Both the position numbers and the translations under genes were made by a program. The notes beneath the pieces are model-generated. The model did not search any database and was not told the origin of the DNA. It worked only from the letters and a program-made list of their open reading frames with translations. From the NCBI GenBank assembly GCA_963773875.1, contig CAVZCV010000014.1, forward strand, positions 248,001 through 312,000: DNA of 64,000 bases, given 5' to 3'. Of the stretch, positions 1 to 9,961 are shown in pieces (position 1 is the first letter of the stretch; every line of letters begins with the position of its first letter). Source of the DNA: CAVTYH01 sp963773875. Its GTDB lineage: Bacteria; Planctomycetota; Planctomycetia; Pirellulales; JADZDJ01.

Positions 1-123
1 TTTGTCATTGCTGTGATGTTCTTCGTAGGCGAATTGTGTTGCGGTTTGTATCGAGCTCACTCTTGATTTGTACTTCCATCTCGAAACTCGCCGATCGCAC
101 CGGTCGATCTTTCTTCGCAGAAT

Positions 124-829
124 TCATTCGGCGGCAAACCGGTACCCAATCCCTTGCTCGGTGAGTAAATATCGTGGTTGTGCAGGATCGGCCTCAATCT
201 TCCGCCGCAAGCCGGCCATGAACACGCGCAAGTAATGCACGTCTTGCGATTGTTCGGGTCCCCACACTTGGCTTAACAAATGGCGGTGCGTCAAAACTTT
301 GCCAGCACTCCGCATCAAAGTGGCTAGTAGATTGTATTCGATCGGTGTCAAATGCAGATCTTCGCCACGCAATACGACCCTATGGGCCGATAAATCGATC
401 TTCAGCTCCCCGATCTGAATCACCGGCGATTGCCCGCCGACTGCGCCTTCCCTGAGCATGGCGCAACGATACGCGAATGCGAGCCAGCAATTCGCCCGTG
501 CTAAACGGCTTCGTCAAATAATCATCGGCCCCGTGATCTAGCGCCTCAACCTTTTGTGCTTCTTGGTTGCGTGCCGAGAGAATAATAATTGGCGCCCGAA
601 GCCACTGGCGTAATTGCTTAAGCACCGTCTGCCCATCCATATCCGGCAAGCCAAGATCGAGAATCACGAGTTCCGGCGGTGCATGTTCTGCCAGACTAAG
701 CGCTTCTTGAGCGTTGAATGCCTCACGAATTTTGTAACCCGCATTCGAAAGCGCGGTATGTAAAACATCGCGGATCGCAGCATCGTCCTCGACAACCAGA
801 ATCAGAGGTTTGTCTAATGTCTCATTCAT
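124..829 (-). CDS. kdpE: KdpE response regulator, interrupted by a frameshift
   Basis: OmpR-type response regulator expected to activate kdpFABC when phosphorylated by KdpD. The receiver domain (about residues 7-118) has the acidic pair VVEDDAA, phospho-acceptor LILDLGLPDMDG and the conserved KPF. The winged-helix DNA-binding domain is also complete (GELKIDLSAHRV, LTPIEYNLLATL, ending GIGYRFAAE). The two domains are in different frames: the reading frame breaks near 455, just after RIRVSLRHA. One lost GC unit in GCGCTC, or one extra base, would explain it. The start ATG at 829 overlaps the kdpD stop by one base (TGATG), so the two are translationally coupled. As written the gene makes a receiver without its DNA-binding domain; I think the break is more likely a read error or recent slippage than old decay, because both halves are well conserved. 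Confidence 0.9.
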
Positions 830-3555
830 CACTGCACCGCCCCCGCTGAAAGATCTGCTCCGACTGTCATCGGCGGCGCTTGCTGTTTGCACGGCAGCGA
901 GATTGTAAACTCCGCGCCGCCTGTCGCTCGACTCGCGGCGATAATCCGGCCACCATGTGCGGCAACAATACCCTGGCAGATGGCGAGCCCCAGGCCAATG
1001 CCGCGGCGTCCATCGGCAATCGGCTTTTGGTCACTGTAAAACTTTTCGAACACCTTTAGTTCCGCCCCGGCCGGCAAGCCTGGACCATTATCCGCGACGT
1101 GAATTTCAATCCGATGACCCGCTGGCCGCGCGAAAATTTCGATACGGCCACCGGTGGCCGTATATCGAGCCGCGTTTTCGAGCAAGTTGACCAGCACCTG
1201 TTCCAATAGCAATCCGTCGACGAAAATCGAAGGGAAACTTTCTGGAATTTGCACCGTGACGGCACGATCTTTCAACTCGCGCCGCAGCCGCGCAATGGCC
1301 GAGCCAACAAGCTCCTCCAGCACGTGCCATTGTCGATTGAGCGACAGCGAGCCCGATTCCAGCCGTGCCATGTCGAGCAAGTTTTCGACCAATCGAACCA
1401 GTTGATGCGATTCACTCACTAAGGTTTGCAACATTGCCTGCTGCGATGCGTTAAGCTGCGGCAACAATTCGTCGCGTAAATTGGAAGCCGTTCCGGCGAT
1501 AGCTGTCAGCGGAGTCCGCAGATCGTGCGAAACGGAACTGAGCAGCGAATTGCGCAGCTGCTCCGATTGAATTTGCACCTGCGCCTGCTGGGTTTCCAAT
1601 ACCGATTGGTCGCGCTCAATCGATAGCGCGATCAGGCTCGCACAGGTTTCCAACAGCCGGCGTTGCTCCGGATCGCGGAACAAATTCAATTCGGCCGGTT
1701 GAACACCCAGCGAACCGATCGTGCGCTGCGAACCGACGAGTGGCACAAAGAGTGCCGTCGCATTGGGCAACGTATCGGTGTTCGCCCCGGCCATTTGATC
1801 GTGATCTGCAACCCAGCGAGCTACTTCGGCATTCAGTGTATTCTTTGCAATCGCCGAATTCTCGCCTAGGCGAAGCGAAAGAGATCCGTCCGCCTCACGC
1901 AGATAGACCGCGACTTCACCGCCAAAGAATTCTTTGAGCTGGCGTCCGGCGGTCTGCAGAAGAAAGTCGGTGCCGGAAAGCTCGCTCAACTGGCGTGTCA
2001 TGCGGAATAGCTTGGCCGTTCGATCTTCTTGCTCCTGCGAAATGCGCAGCTGCACTTGTTGCCGCGCCGCCAGCGCACTAATCAATAAGCCGATTCCCAG
2101 CATCACACCAAACGTGGGCAAGTAGCGTGCGTCGCTAACCGCGAGCGTTCCAAAGGGGGGCACGAAAAAATAATCCGCCAGAAGCACGCTCGCAATCGAT
2201 GCAGTAATCGCCGGTCCACGTCCGTACCGAGTGGCCACAAAAGCGACGCCCGCCAAGAAAATCATGACCGTGTTCGCTTCTGGCCAATTTAACACATGCT
2301 GACTTAGGAAAGCCAAGCCGCTGCACATCGCAACGACTGCGGCCGTCGTGGCATATTGCCGCCAAGGCACGCTTGGCGCTTCGTAATCGCAGCATCGCGT
2401 CGCGGAGTGTCGCCACCCTCGCCGGTGATCACGTAAACATCGATGTCGCCGCTGCGCTCCAGCAGTTCCTCGACCACCGTGCGGCGAACAAGCCGCTTCC
2501 ACCACGGCTGTGCTGTTTTTCCGGCGATCAACTTCGTGACATTGCGTGAAAGCGCGTAACTTAGCAGCGCATCGGCCACGTTGCGGCCAATGACTACATG
2601 CGTTTCCGCCCCCAGCTCTTCGGCCAGCTGCAGATTTCGCGAAATCAACTCGCGCCTCGCCGCGGCGTTTCGACCTTCGCTGCCAGTGTTCACGGCGACC
2701 GCGAGCCAATCGGCGCCCAGCGCGGCAGCCATCCGCTTTGTGGTGCGAATGATCTTTGCACTGCTCGGACTTGGGCCAACCGAAACCAGCAGCCGTTCCG
2801 TTGTTGCCCAGGGAACCAGATCCGCGCGTGCTTCGCGGGCTGCTTCCACATCCTGATGCAGCCGATGGGCCGCCTGCCGTAGCGATAGCTCGCGCAGCGC
2901 AACCAAATTCCCCTTCTGGAAAAAGCTGGCCAGTGCCCGTTCGGCTTGGGTCGGTAGATACACCTTGCCCGCTTGCAGGCGAATCATCAATTCTTCGGGC
3001 GTGATATCGATCAGCTCAATTTCATCGGCGCGTTCGAGCACTGCATCCGGCAAGGTTTCCCGAACGATGACGCGCAGTAATTTGCGCAATAACATCGTTT
3101 AAGCTTTCGATGTGCTGCACATTCAACGTGGTCCAGACACTAATTCCCGCCTGCAAAAGTTCCTCGACATCTTGCCAACGCTTTGCATGTCGTGAGCCTT
3201 CTGCGTTCGTGTGCGCCAATTCGTCGACGAGAATCAGCTGCGGATTGCGGGCTAACGCGGCGTCGAGATCGAATTCACGCAGAGTCACTCCGCGGTACGG
3301 GATTTCCCTCGGCCCAATGGTTTCCAGGCCCTCGAGCAGAGCTTCGGTTTCACGACGCCCGTGGGGTTCGACGTATCCGACGACGACCCCCACGCCGCGG
3401 TCTCTTTCCCGGCGTGCAGCTTCGAGCATTGTGTACGTCTTACCAACGCCTGCGGCGTAGCCGAAAAAGATTTTCAGCTTCCCGCGACGCAGGCCGGTTT
3501 CCTCCGCCTGAACGCGGGCCAGTAAGGCATCGGGATTGGGACGTTGGTTATTCAC
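829..3555 (-). CDS. kdpD: KdpD sensor histidine kinase, interrupted by two frameshifts
   Basis: Membrane sensor kinase controlling the Kdp potassium pump. Reading from 3555: N-terminal KdpD domain with Walker A GYAAGVGKT, Walker B-like LILVDELAHTN and SVWTTLNVQHIESLND; a universal-stress-protein-like domain (LLVSVGPSPSSAKIIR to VYVITGEGG); four-helix membrane domain; GAF-like region; histidine kinase with H-box SSVSHDLRTPLTAIAG, N-box NLLENAARYT and G-boxes DNGPGLP and GIGLGLAI. About 900 residues overall, like E. coli KdpD (894). The frame changes near 3073 (ACTGCGCGTC, between LNDVIAQIT and VIVRETLPD) and again near 2385-2410 (between the USP-like domain and YEAPSVPWRQY). All domains survive. 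It lies 465 bases from kdpC, so it may have its own promoter. Confidence 0.9.
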
Positions 3556-3636
3556 GATTGGAAGCGACGCTCGGTCGGCTCGGATAAATTGTACGTCTTT
3601 TAATTATGGATTTGGGGGCAGCAAAACCGAGTTTCA

Positions 3637-3712
3637 GAGTGAAATAACCGATGCACTTTTCTCGAGAAAACGCGAGAGGAATGCATGAGTTCTTTCATCG
3701 TTTATTCACTTT
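3637..3712. repeat. Palindromic intergenic element, copy A
   Basis: Starts GAGTGAAATAACCGATG and ends with its imperfect inverse CATCGTTTATTCACTTT. The interior holds a perfect 14-base palindrome TTTTCTCGAGAAAA (3657-3670). A second element with the same first 14 bases and a related TTTTCTCG core lies at 49068-49142. Both are intergenic and upstream of a minus-strand gene (here kdpD, about 80 bases from its start). It could be a small MITE-like or REP-like unit, or a leader structure. Confidence 0.55.
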
Positions 3713-3737
3713 CCTGGACCCTCTTAGATTGCAAATT

Positions 3738-3981
3738 GACACGCACTGGCGAATTCCTTTTTTTGACTTTGGACACGCACTGGGGAACACCTTGGATACA
3801 CTGTTGCACCTCGATCACATTGTACTGTACATCGGTATAATCGTCAAGGGCCACGGTCCATCAAAAAATGCTCGGGTTGAGGTTTGGTGCGTAAACCATT
3901 GAGCTATAAGAAGAAAGGCACTGGCCACGGTTTGCTTCGCGAGAGTGTGCAGCCTGCGGAGAGAACCAGTGGCACAGTGCC
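3738..3981. repeat. Short direct repeat and hairpin downstream of kdpC
   Basis: The 465-base gap between kdpC and kdpD holds no convincing gene. It contains a 12-base direct repeat GACACGCACTGG (3738-3749 and 3772-3783, 34 bases apart). An imperfect long-loop inverted repeat follows: GGCACTGGCCACGG (3917-3930) against CCAGTGGCACAGTGCC (3966-3981). The hairpin is 40 bases past the kdpC stop on the minus strand, so it could end or stabilise the kdpFABC transcript, but no clear T tract follows it. Confidence 0.4.
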
Positions 3982-4020
3982 AGTATACAGATGTCCGTTT
4001 GTAGGGCTGTATTGCGATAA

Positions 4021-4605
4021 TTAAGGGCCCGGCTTGCCTAAGTTATCGAGCTCCATGTTCACGCCCAGCACATTCACGCGCGGCTCGCCCAATAAGCCGA
4101 AAGCTCGGCCTTCCATGTGACGCGCGATAATTTGGTGAAGCTGGTCGTCCGACAATCCGCGTGCTTTGGCGACTCTGGCGAGTTGGTATTCAGCGGCCGC
4201 GGGGCTGATCTGCGGATCCAGCCCACTGGCGGAAGCGGTCACCAACTCCACAGGAACGGGAGAGGTTTGATCGGGCTGAGCTTGTTTAAGCGCCTCGATT
4301 CTCGTCGTCACGGCTTTCAATTGATCGCCGTTCGTCGGCCCGTAATTGCTGCCGGTCGATGACGACGCATCATTGGGAAATGCCGAGGTTGCCGACGGTC
4401 TGCTCCAAAAATACTTGGGGTCGTTAAATGGCTGGCCGATCAATTCGGACCCAAGGAGTTTGTCGCCTCGCACAATCAAACTGCCCCCCGCCTGGTGCGG
4501 AAATGCAACTTGGGCGATTGCAGTGACGAGCAGCGGATACGCAACGCCCGTCAGGATGGTTAACGCGATGAACACGAACAACACAGATCGCAATTCTTTA
4601 AGCAT
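4021..4605 (-). CDS. kdpC: KdpC, potassium-transporting ATPase subunit C
   Basis: Accessory subunit of the KdpFABC potassium pump. 194 residues, usual length. One N-terminal membrane helix (about residues 8-32, LFVFIALTILTGVAYPLL), then the periplasmic domain with typical segments GSELIGQPFNDPKYFWSRPSAT, GSNYGPTN, and the conserved C-terminal DPQISPAAAEYQLARVAKARG and LGEPRVNVLGVN. The start lies 12 bases after the kdpB stop, so it is in the same operon. The gene is intact. Confidence 0.97.
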   Translation of the reverse strand: MLKELRSVLFVFIALTILTGVAYPLLVTAIAQVAFPHQAGGSLIVRGDKLLGSELIGQPFNDPKYFWSRPSATSAFPNDASSSTGSNYGPTNGDQLKAVTTRIEALKQAQPDQTSPVPVELVTASASGLDPQISPAAAEYQLARVAKARGLSDDQLHQIIARHMEGRAFGLLGEPRVNVLGVNMELDNLGKPGP

Positions 4606-4616
4606 GGATTTCTCCG

Positions 4617-6687
4617 TTACGCAATATGCAATGCCACGAGCAACAGGTCGATGAGCTTAATGCCCACAAACGGCACGAGCAGTCCGCCCAAACCGTAAAT
4701 CAATAAGTTGTCGCGCAGCAACTTCGCTGCACCAACAGCCCGATACTTCACGCCGCGCAGCGCCAAAGGCACCAAGGCAATGATCACGAGCGCATTGAAA
4801 ATTACCGCCGACATGATTGCACTGCTCGGAGTCGCCAACCGCATGATGTTTAATTTGTCGAGCACCGGATACGTGCTGGCGAATGCAGCCGGAATAATGG
4901 CGAAATATTTCGAGACATCGTTCGCGAGGCTAAACGTGGTAAGCGATCCGCGCGTGATGAGTAACTGTTTTCCGATCTCGACGATTTCGATCAGCTTCGT
5001 CGGATTGGAATCCAGGTCGACCATGTTGCCGGCCTCTTTCGCGGCCTGTGTGCCGGAGTTCATGGCGACGGCCACGTCGGCCTGGGCCAACGCCGGTGCG
5101 TCGTTCGTGCCATCGCCGGTCATCGCCACAAGTCGCCCGCCGGCTTGATTTTCGCGAATCATTTTCAGTTTCGCCTCGGGCGTGGCCTGAGCAAGAAAAT
5201 CGTCGACCCCCGCCTCCGCGGCGATCGCAGTGGCAGTCAATGGGTTATCGCCTGTGATCATTACCGTCTTGATGCCCATGCGTCGCAGCTCGGCAAAGCG
5301 TTCTTTAATGCCGCCTTTGACAATGTCCTTCAGATAGATTGTGCCCAGCGTACGCGAACCCTCCGCGACAACGAGCGGAGTACCGCCGCGCTTGGCAATG
5401 CTCTCGACCGCTTGCCGAACTTCGACATCGCCGTTTCCGCCGTGATCGTGTACGAAGTCGGAGATGGCTTCGGCAGCTCCTTTGCGAATCTGGCGGCCAT
5501 CGAAGTCGACCCCGCTAATACGCGTTTGAGCCGAAAATGGAATAAACGTGGCACCCAATTCATGAATATTTCGGCCACGTAATCCGTATTTTTCCTTCGC
5601 CAACACCACAATGCTGCGGCCTTCCGGAGTTTCGTCGGCTAGCGAAGCGAGTTGTGCCGCATCGGCCAAATCGCCCTGCGAAACACCCGGCGCCGGAATG
5701 AGTTCCACAGCCTGGCGATTGCCCAGCGTGATGGTGCCAGTCTTATCCAGCAAAAGCACATCGACATCGCCCGCCGCTTCGACGGCGCGACCCGATGTCG
5801 CGATGACGTTGGCTTGAATCATGCGATCCATGCCTGCAATGCCAATCGCCGAAAGCAGGCCGCCGATGGTTGTGGGAATCAAACACACCAATAGTGCGAC
5901 AAGCACGGTGACTGTGATCGGTGAGCCTGCACCCGCTGCCGCAACACTGTATTTCGAGAAGGGCAAGAGCGTGGCGCAGACAAACAGGAAGATGATCGTC
6001 ATCGCGGCAAGCAGAATGTCGAGCGCAATTTCATTCGGCGTCTTTTGCCGTTTCGCGCCTTCCACCAGCGAAATCATGCGGTCCATAAACGTTTCGCCGG
6101 GATTCGCCGTAATTCGCACCACGAGCCAATCGGATAGCACGCGTGTGCCGCCCGTGACGCTGCTGCGATCGCCGCCGCTTTCGCGAATGACCGGCGCGCT
6201 TTCGCCAGTAATGGCGCTTTCATCGACCGATGCCACGCCTTCGATCACTTCGCCATCGCCGGGCACAAATTCTCCGGCTTCGACGAGCACGACATCATCT
6301 TTGCGCAATAACGAAGCGGGCGTTGGATGATGCGTGGCGCCATAGCGCGGCTGATCGAGCAGCTTGGCTTGCACATCTTTGCGCGTTGCGCAGAGCATCG
6401 GCCTGCGCTTTGCCGCGCCCCTCCGCCATGGCTTCGGCAAAATTGGCAAACAGTACGGTAAACCATAGCCAGGCGGAGACACTGAGGATAAATGCCGGCG
6501 ATTCTGAAGTCGTCGTAAACAACGATTGAACGCCGAGAAAAGTCGTAAGAATGCTGCCCACGAACACAGTGAACATGACCGGATTGCGCACCTGCCTGCG
6601 CGGATTGAGTTTCCAAAACGCATCGGCAATGGCCCGACGAACGATTGGAATATCGAAAAGCGGACGTGGTTTTTTTTGATCAGACAT
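4617..6687 (-). CDS. kdpB: KdpB, P-type ATPase subunit, interrupted by a frameshift
   Basis: Catalytic ATP-hydrolysing subunit of the Kdp pump. About 690 residues after joining two frames. The start at 6687 (MSDQKKPRPLF) has AGGAACC upstream. Visible motifs: actuator loop SAITGESAPV, phosphorylation site LLLDKTGTITLGNRQA, KGAAEAI, and hinge MTGDGTNDAPALAQADVAVAMNSGTQAAKEA. The frame breaks near 6381-6384 in GCGC, between QADALRNA and KDVQAKLLDQ. Adding one GC unit restores ALRNARKDVQ, in line with the family. The rest is intact, including the last membrane helices. Confidence 0.93.
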
Positions 6688-6749
6688 GAATGGGTTCCTA
6701 AATAAGCCTCAGGGTTACAACCCCATGGCTTGAATTCATATGTTCGCGC

Positions 6750-8525
6750 TCACTGCCCCATCATTTGCAATTGTTCCACAACTGGCCCCAAAGCCAGCGC
6801 GGGCACAAACGTCAGGGCGCCAACGAGCAAGATCGTTCCAACCAGCATCACCACAAACAGTGGACGGTGCGTAGGCAACGTACCTGCGCTGGGTGGTGTG
6901 TACTTCTTTCGTGCCAGAGAGCCCGCGATGGCGAGCGTTGGAATTACAAGCCAGTAGCGAGAAATCAGCATCGCCAGGCCCAGCGCGACGTTGTTAAATG
7001 GCGTGTTCGCGTTCAAGCCCGCGAAGGCGCTTCCGTTGTTGTTGCCGGCAGACGAAAAGGCATACAACACTTCGGAAAAGCCATGCGCGCCAGGATTGTT
7101 AAGCGTATCTTTCACTTCGTTGGAAGCCGGATCGACATAATGTAAGCCTGGGCCAAGCACCGCCACCGCAGTGCCAACAAGCACCACTAGCGGTGGAATG
7201 AGAATGACGAGCGAGGCCATCTTCATTTCATAGGCTTCAATTTTCTTGCCGAGATATTCAGGCGTGCGGCCAACCATGAGCCCCGCGACAAAGACCGCCA
7301 CGATTGCGAACATCAGCATTCCATACAGGCCGCTCCCAACGCCGCCGAAAATGATTTCGCCCAATTGAATGAGCCACATCGGAACCAAACCGCCCAGCGG
7401 CGTGAAGGAATCGTGCATTGAGTTCACACTGCCGTTGGAGGCCGCCGTGGTGGCCGACGCCCAAATTGCAGAATTCACGATGCCGAATCTGGTTTCTTTC
7501 CCTTCCATATTGCCGCCAGACTGGACGGCAGAGGCTTGCTGATCGACGCCCAACGAGTTGTAAGCCGGCACGCCGCTTTGTTCTTGCTGCGTGGCGAAAA
7601 TGGTAAGCGGGATGATGATCACAAACATTGCAGCCAGCACGGCCCAGCCTTGACGGGTATCGCCCACCATGACACCGAACGTGTAGCACAAGCCACTGGA
7701 GATCGCCAAAATCGAAAGGAGTTCCAAAAAGTTTGACAGCGGCGTGGGGTTTTCAAATGGATGCGCCGAGTTGACGTTGAAAAAACCGCCGCCGTTGGTG
7801 CCAAGTTGCTTGATGGCCACTTGCGACGCGGCGGGACCCATTGGCAATTTCACTTCGGTCACCGGCTTTCCATCGGCGCCGGTCGTCGGTTGAACCAGCG
7901 TCGCTGTCTCGTACGACTTGAAATTTTGAATCACGCCTTGTGACACGAGGCCAAGGGCCAGTACTATCGAAAGCGGCAACAAGATGTAAACGGTCGAGCG
8001 GACGAGGTCGTACCAGAAGTTGCCGATCGTTGCGCTGGTGCGGCGAGCCAAGCCTCGGATGAGCGCCACGAGCACGGCCATTCCCGAAGCTGCCGAAACA
8101 AAATTCTGTACCGTGAGTCCGAGCATCTGCGAGAGATAACTGAGCGTGCTTTCGCCACCGTACGCTTGCCAGTTGGTGTTCGAAGCGAAGCTGATCGCCG
8201 TATTGAATGCCAGCTCCGGACTTGTTCCGGACAGACGTTCGGGATTCAGCGGCAAACTGCCTTGAAGCCTGAGTAGCATATACACCGCGAGAAAGCCAAC
8301 CGCGTTAAAGGCCAGCATCGCAACGGCGTACTTTTTCCAAGACATTTCGGCCTGGGGATCGATACCAGAAACGCGATAAATGAGTCGCTCCAGCCAACCA
8401 AGCGGCTTGTCTAGTCCGCAAGGCTGACCCTGGTATACACGAGCCATAAAAGCTCCCAGCGGCTTGGTCAGCGCCAGCAGCACGCCAAAATACAAAACGA
8501 GCTGAATCCAATCGTTCGTAGTCAT
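6750..8525 (-). CDS. kdpA: KdpA, potassium-binding subunit
   Basis: Channel-like subunit that selects and translocates potassium. 591 residues with about ten membrane helices and four pore-loop signatures, including FVSAASGMAVLVALIRG, KQLGTNGGGFFNVNSAHPFENPTP, FGGVGSGLYGML and FSSAGNNNGSAFAGL. I chose ATG at 8525 (MTTNDWIQLVLYF) because it overlaps the kdpF stop as ATGA, the usual coupling; an in-frame start nine bases upstream is less likely. Gene intact. Confidence 0.97.
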   Translation of the reverse strand: MTTNDWIQLVLYFGVLLALTKPLGAFMARVYQGQPCGLDKPLGWLERLIYRVSGIDPQAEMSWKKYAVAMLAFNAVGFLAVYMLLRLQGSLPLNPERLSGTSPELAFNTAISFASNTNWQAYGGESTLSYLSQMLGLTVQNFVSAASGMAVLVALIRGLARRTSATIGNFWYDLVRSTVYILLPLSIVLALGLVSQGVIQNFKSYETATLVQPTTGADGKPVTEVKLPMGPAASQVAIKQLGTNGGGFFNVNSAHPFENPTPLSNFLELLSILAISSGLCYTFGVMVGDTRQGWAVLAAMFVIIIPLTIFATQQEQSGVPAYNSLGVDQQASAVQSGGNMEGKETRFGIVNSAIWASATTAASNGSVNSMHDSFTPLGGLVPMWLIQLGEIIFGGVGSGLYGMLMFAIVAVFVAGLMVGRTPEYLGKKIEAYEMKMASLVILIPPLVVLVGTAVAVLGPGLHYVDPASNEVKDTLNNPGAHGFSEVLYAFSSAGNNNGSAFAGLNANTPFNNVALGLAMLISRYWLVIPTLAIAGSLARKKYTPPSAGTLPTHRPLFVVMLVGTILLVGALTFVPALALGPVVEQLQMMGQ

Positions 8526-8614
8526 GCGAACCACTCCGGTTTCAACAGGGCGATGAGCAGGTAAATAAGCAGTCCCCCACTCACCACCAGGCCAATAAGT
8601 TCAGCAGCGTTCAT
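8522..8614 (-). CDS. kdpF: KdpF small membrane subunit
   Basis: A 30-residue single-helix protein, MNAAELIGLVVSGGLLIYLL followed by IALLKPEWFA. This is the standard KdpF pattern (small N-terminus, one helix, L-x-P-E-x-F end). It stabilises the KdpFABC complex in the membrane. The stop overlaps the kdpA start by four bases (ATGA). It is too short for ordinary gene finding. Confidence 0.93.
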   Translation of the reverse strand: MNAAELIGLVVSGGLLIYLLIALLKPEWFA

Positions 8615-8637
8615 CGTTTGTTACTCCGTCTTTGAAT

Positions 8638-8736
8638 TCAGCGTTCGCCACCCAGCAGCCAGTCGCAAAGGCACAACAGTCCCCAAGTGGACACGCCACA
8701 GATGAAAACAACAACTGCAATTGCGAAATCGGTCAT
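8638..8736 (-). CDS. Small membrane protein leading the kdp operon
   Basis: A 32-residue ORF starting MTDFAIAVVVFICGVSTWGL and ending CDWLLGGER. It has GAGGTG seven bases before the ATG and stops 24 bases before kdpF. The sequence predicts one membrane helix with two cysteines and a charged C-terminus. Small membrane ORFs in front of kdpF occur in other bacteria, but I do not know a function. Spacing, ribosome-binding site and hydrophobicity support it as a real cistron of the operon. Confidence 0.6.
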   Translation of the reverse strand: MTDFAIAVVVFICGVSTWGLLCLCDWLLGGER

Positions 8737-9596
8737 AAATCACCTCGCGAAACAAGTGTGAAGAACTAGCGGATTCGGTCCGTTTCGTTCATGCGCCCAA
8801 TGCTACCGGCGAGCGCGTCAAAAAGGCGCTGAGATCGGCGCTAAACTTGCGCTAAGATGAGGCGCCCCGTCTGCTTGCGTGAGAGAGGCGATCGCAATGC
8901 AGTGCGGATAACCGGCCAAATGGCGGCGTTGGCCGGGAACCATCCGGCCTTAGCCAATTCCGAATCGGCTGCTTCTGCCGCGCGCTGGCGTTGCTTCACA
9001 GTGCGTGTCGGTGGCTGCTCGCCGTTGACGCCCACGGACAGTCGCTCAAAAAATCGCTGTAGCACTTCGAGCGACTTAACTTTTGTGCATGATTGACTCA
9101 TCGCGTGCAGCCCGAAGTTCTTCTGACATACGACGCCGCGTGATGGATGCCAGGAAACGAACGATTGTCGCACCGGTGACATCAACTCATCGACGTGTGA
9201 CAGGGCTCGAATCGTACGCATTTGTTTTGAGGCACTATGTAATTCGATGCGGCTGAGAAATTTGTGGCGGCAGCATTCGTAAGATGTAGCGGAGCAGTTG
9301 CTTGCAATCCTCCGTCGTGCGCTCGATCCGGGCAATTGTTGCAAAATGGATTGGCACAAGTTGATCGCTAGCAGCGAGCCTTTGCGGAAATTCGCGACAA
9401 ATTTGCCCAACTTGGCTTGGCATGAAATTCGCTGAACTCACGGCCCAATGTTTTCTTGAGCTTGCTGTGCGATGCTACTTGCATCGACACGTCTCGATTC
9501 ATGAAATTCTCACCAACCGCAAACATAATGCATGCGTAAATCGACTCTGCTAGGCTCAACGCGATTCTGGACTTGGCCGTAACGGAGGAATATTGG
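8737..9596. other. Gene-poor stretch upstream of kdp
   Basis: It should hold the kdp promoter near 8737-8830, but I see no clear -35/-10 pair. A 189-codon open frame on the minus strand (8841-9410) has no recognisable domain, an unnatural Ser/Cys/Arg-rich composition and no ribosome-binding site, so I do not call it. Nothing else is visible. Confidence 0.5.
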
Positions 9597-9902
9597 ATGG
9601 AAAACCGAAAGTTAACGAAAACGCTGTCGCAGTTGATTGATCGTATTCTTGAGGGCGGCCGAAGCCCGGAGAAACCGCTGACCGTCAACGATCTGCGACT
9701 GCAGATTCGCACGGAACGACTGACGGAAGCGAGCCACTGGTCCGACGAGGAATTGGATCTGATGGAAGTTCACGCGGCCCAATTCGATAGCGCCAAGCCT
9801 GCAGTTGAAGTGCTCGCAATATCGGACAGCATCCGCATGGCTTGTCATTCGCCAGAGCGGGTAAGCAAAATATGCGCACCATCGCCATTTGCCTGGACGT
9901 GA
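9597..9902 (+). CDS. Hypothetical protein, 101 aa
   Basis: Unrecognised. The ATG at 9597 is preceded by GGAGGA (9584-9589) at good spacing, which is why I prefer it to an in-frame start eight codons upstream. The N-terminal 70 residues look like a natural, charged helical protein (ENRKLTKTLSQLIDRILEGG, then LRLQIRTERLTEASHWSDEEL). The last 30 residues are less convincing and could be read-through past a changed frame. It has no signal peptide or membrane segment and no obvious partner. Confidence 0.5.
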   Translation: MENRKLTKTLSQLIDRILEGGRSPEKPLTVNDLRLQIRTERLTEASHWSDEELDLMEVHAAQFDSAKPAVEVLAISDSIRMACHSPERVSKICAPSPFAWT

Positions 9903-9961
9903 CGACACTGAATTCGCCTTAGATGCTCCAGTTGCATCACCATGGGCGCAACGGATTGCCC

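Noticed and set aside
8841..9410. 189-codon open frame on the minus strand upstream of kdp
   Set aside because: No domain, poor composition, no ribosome-binding site.
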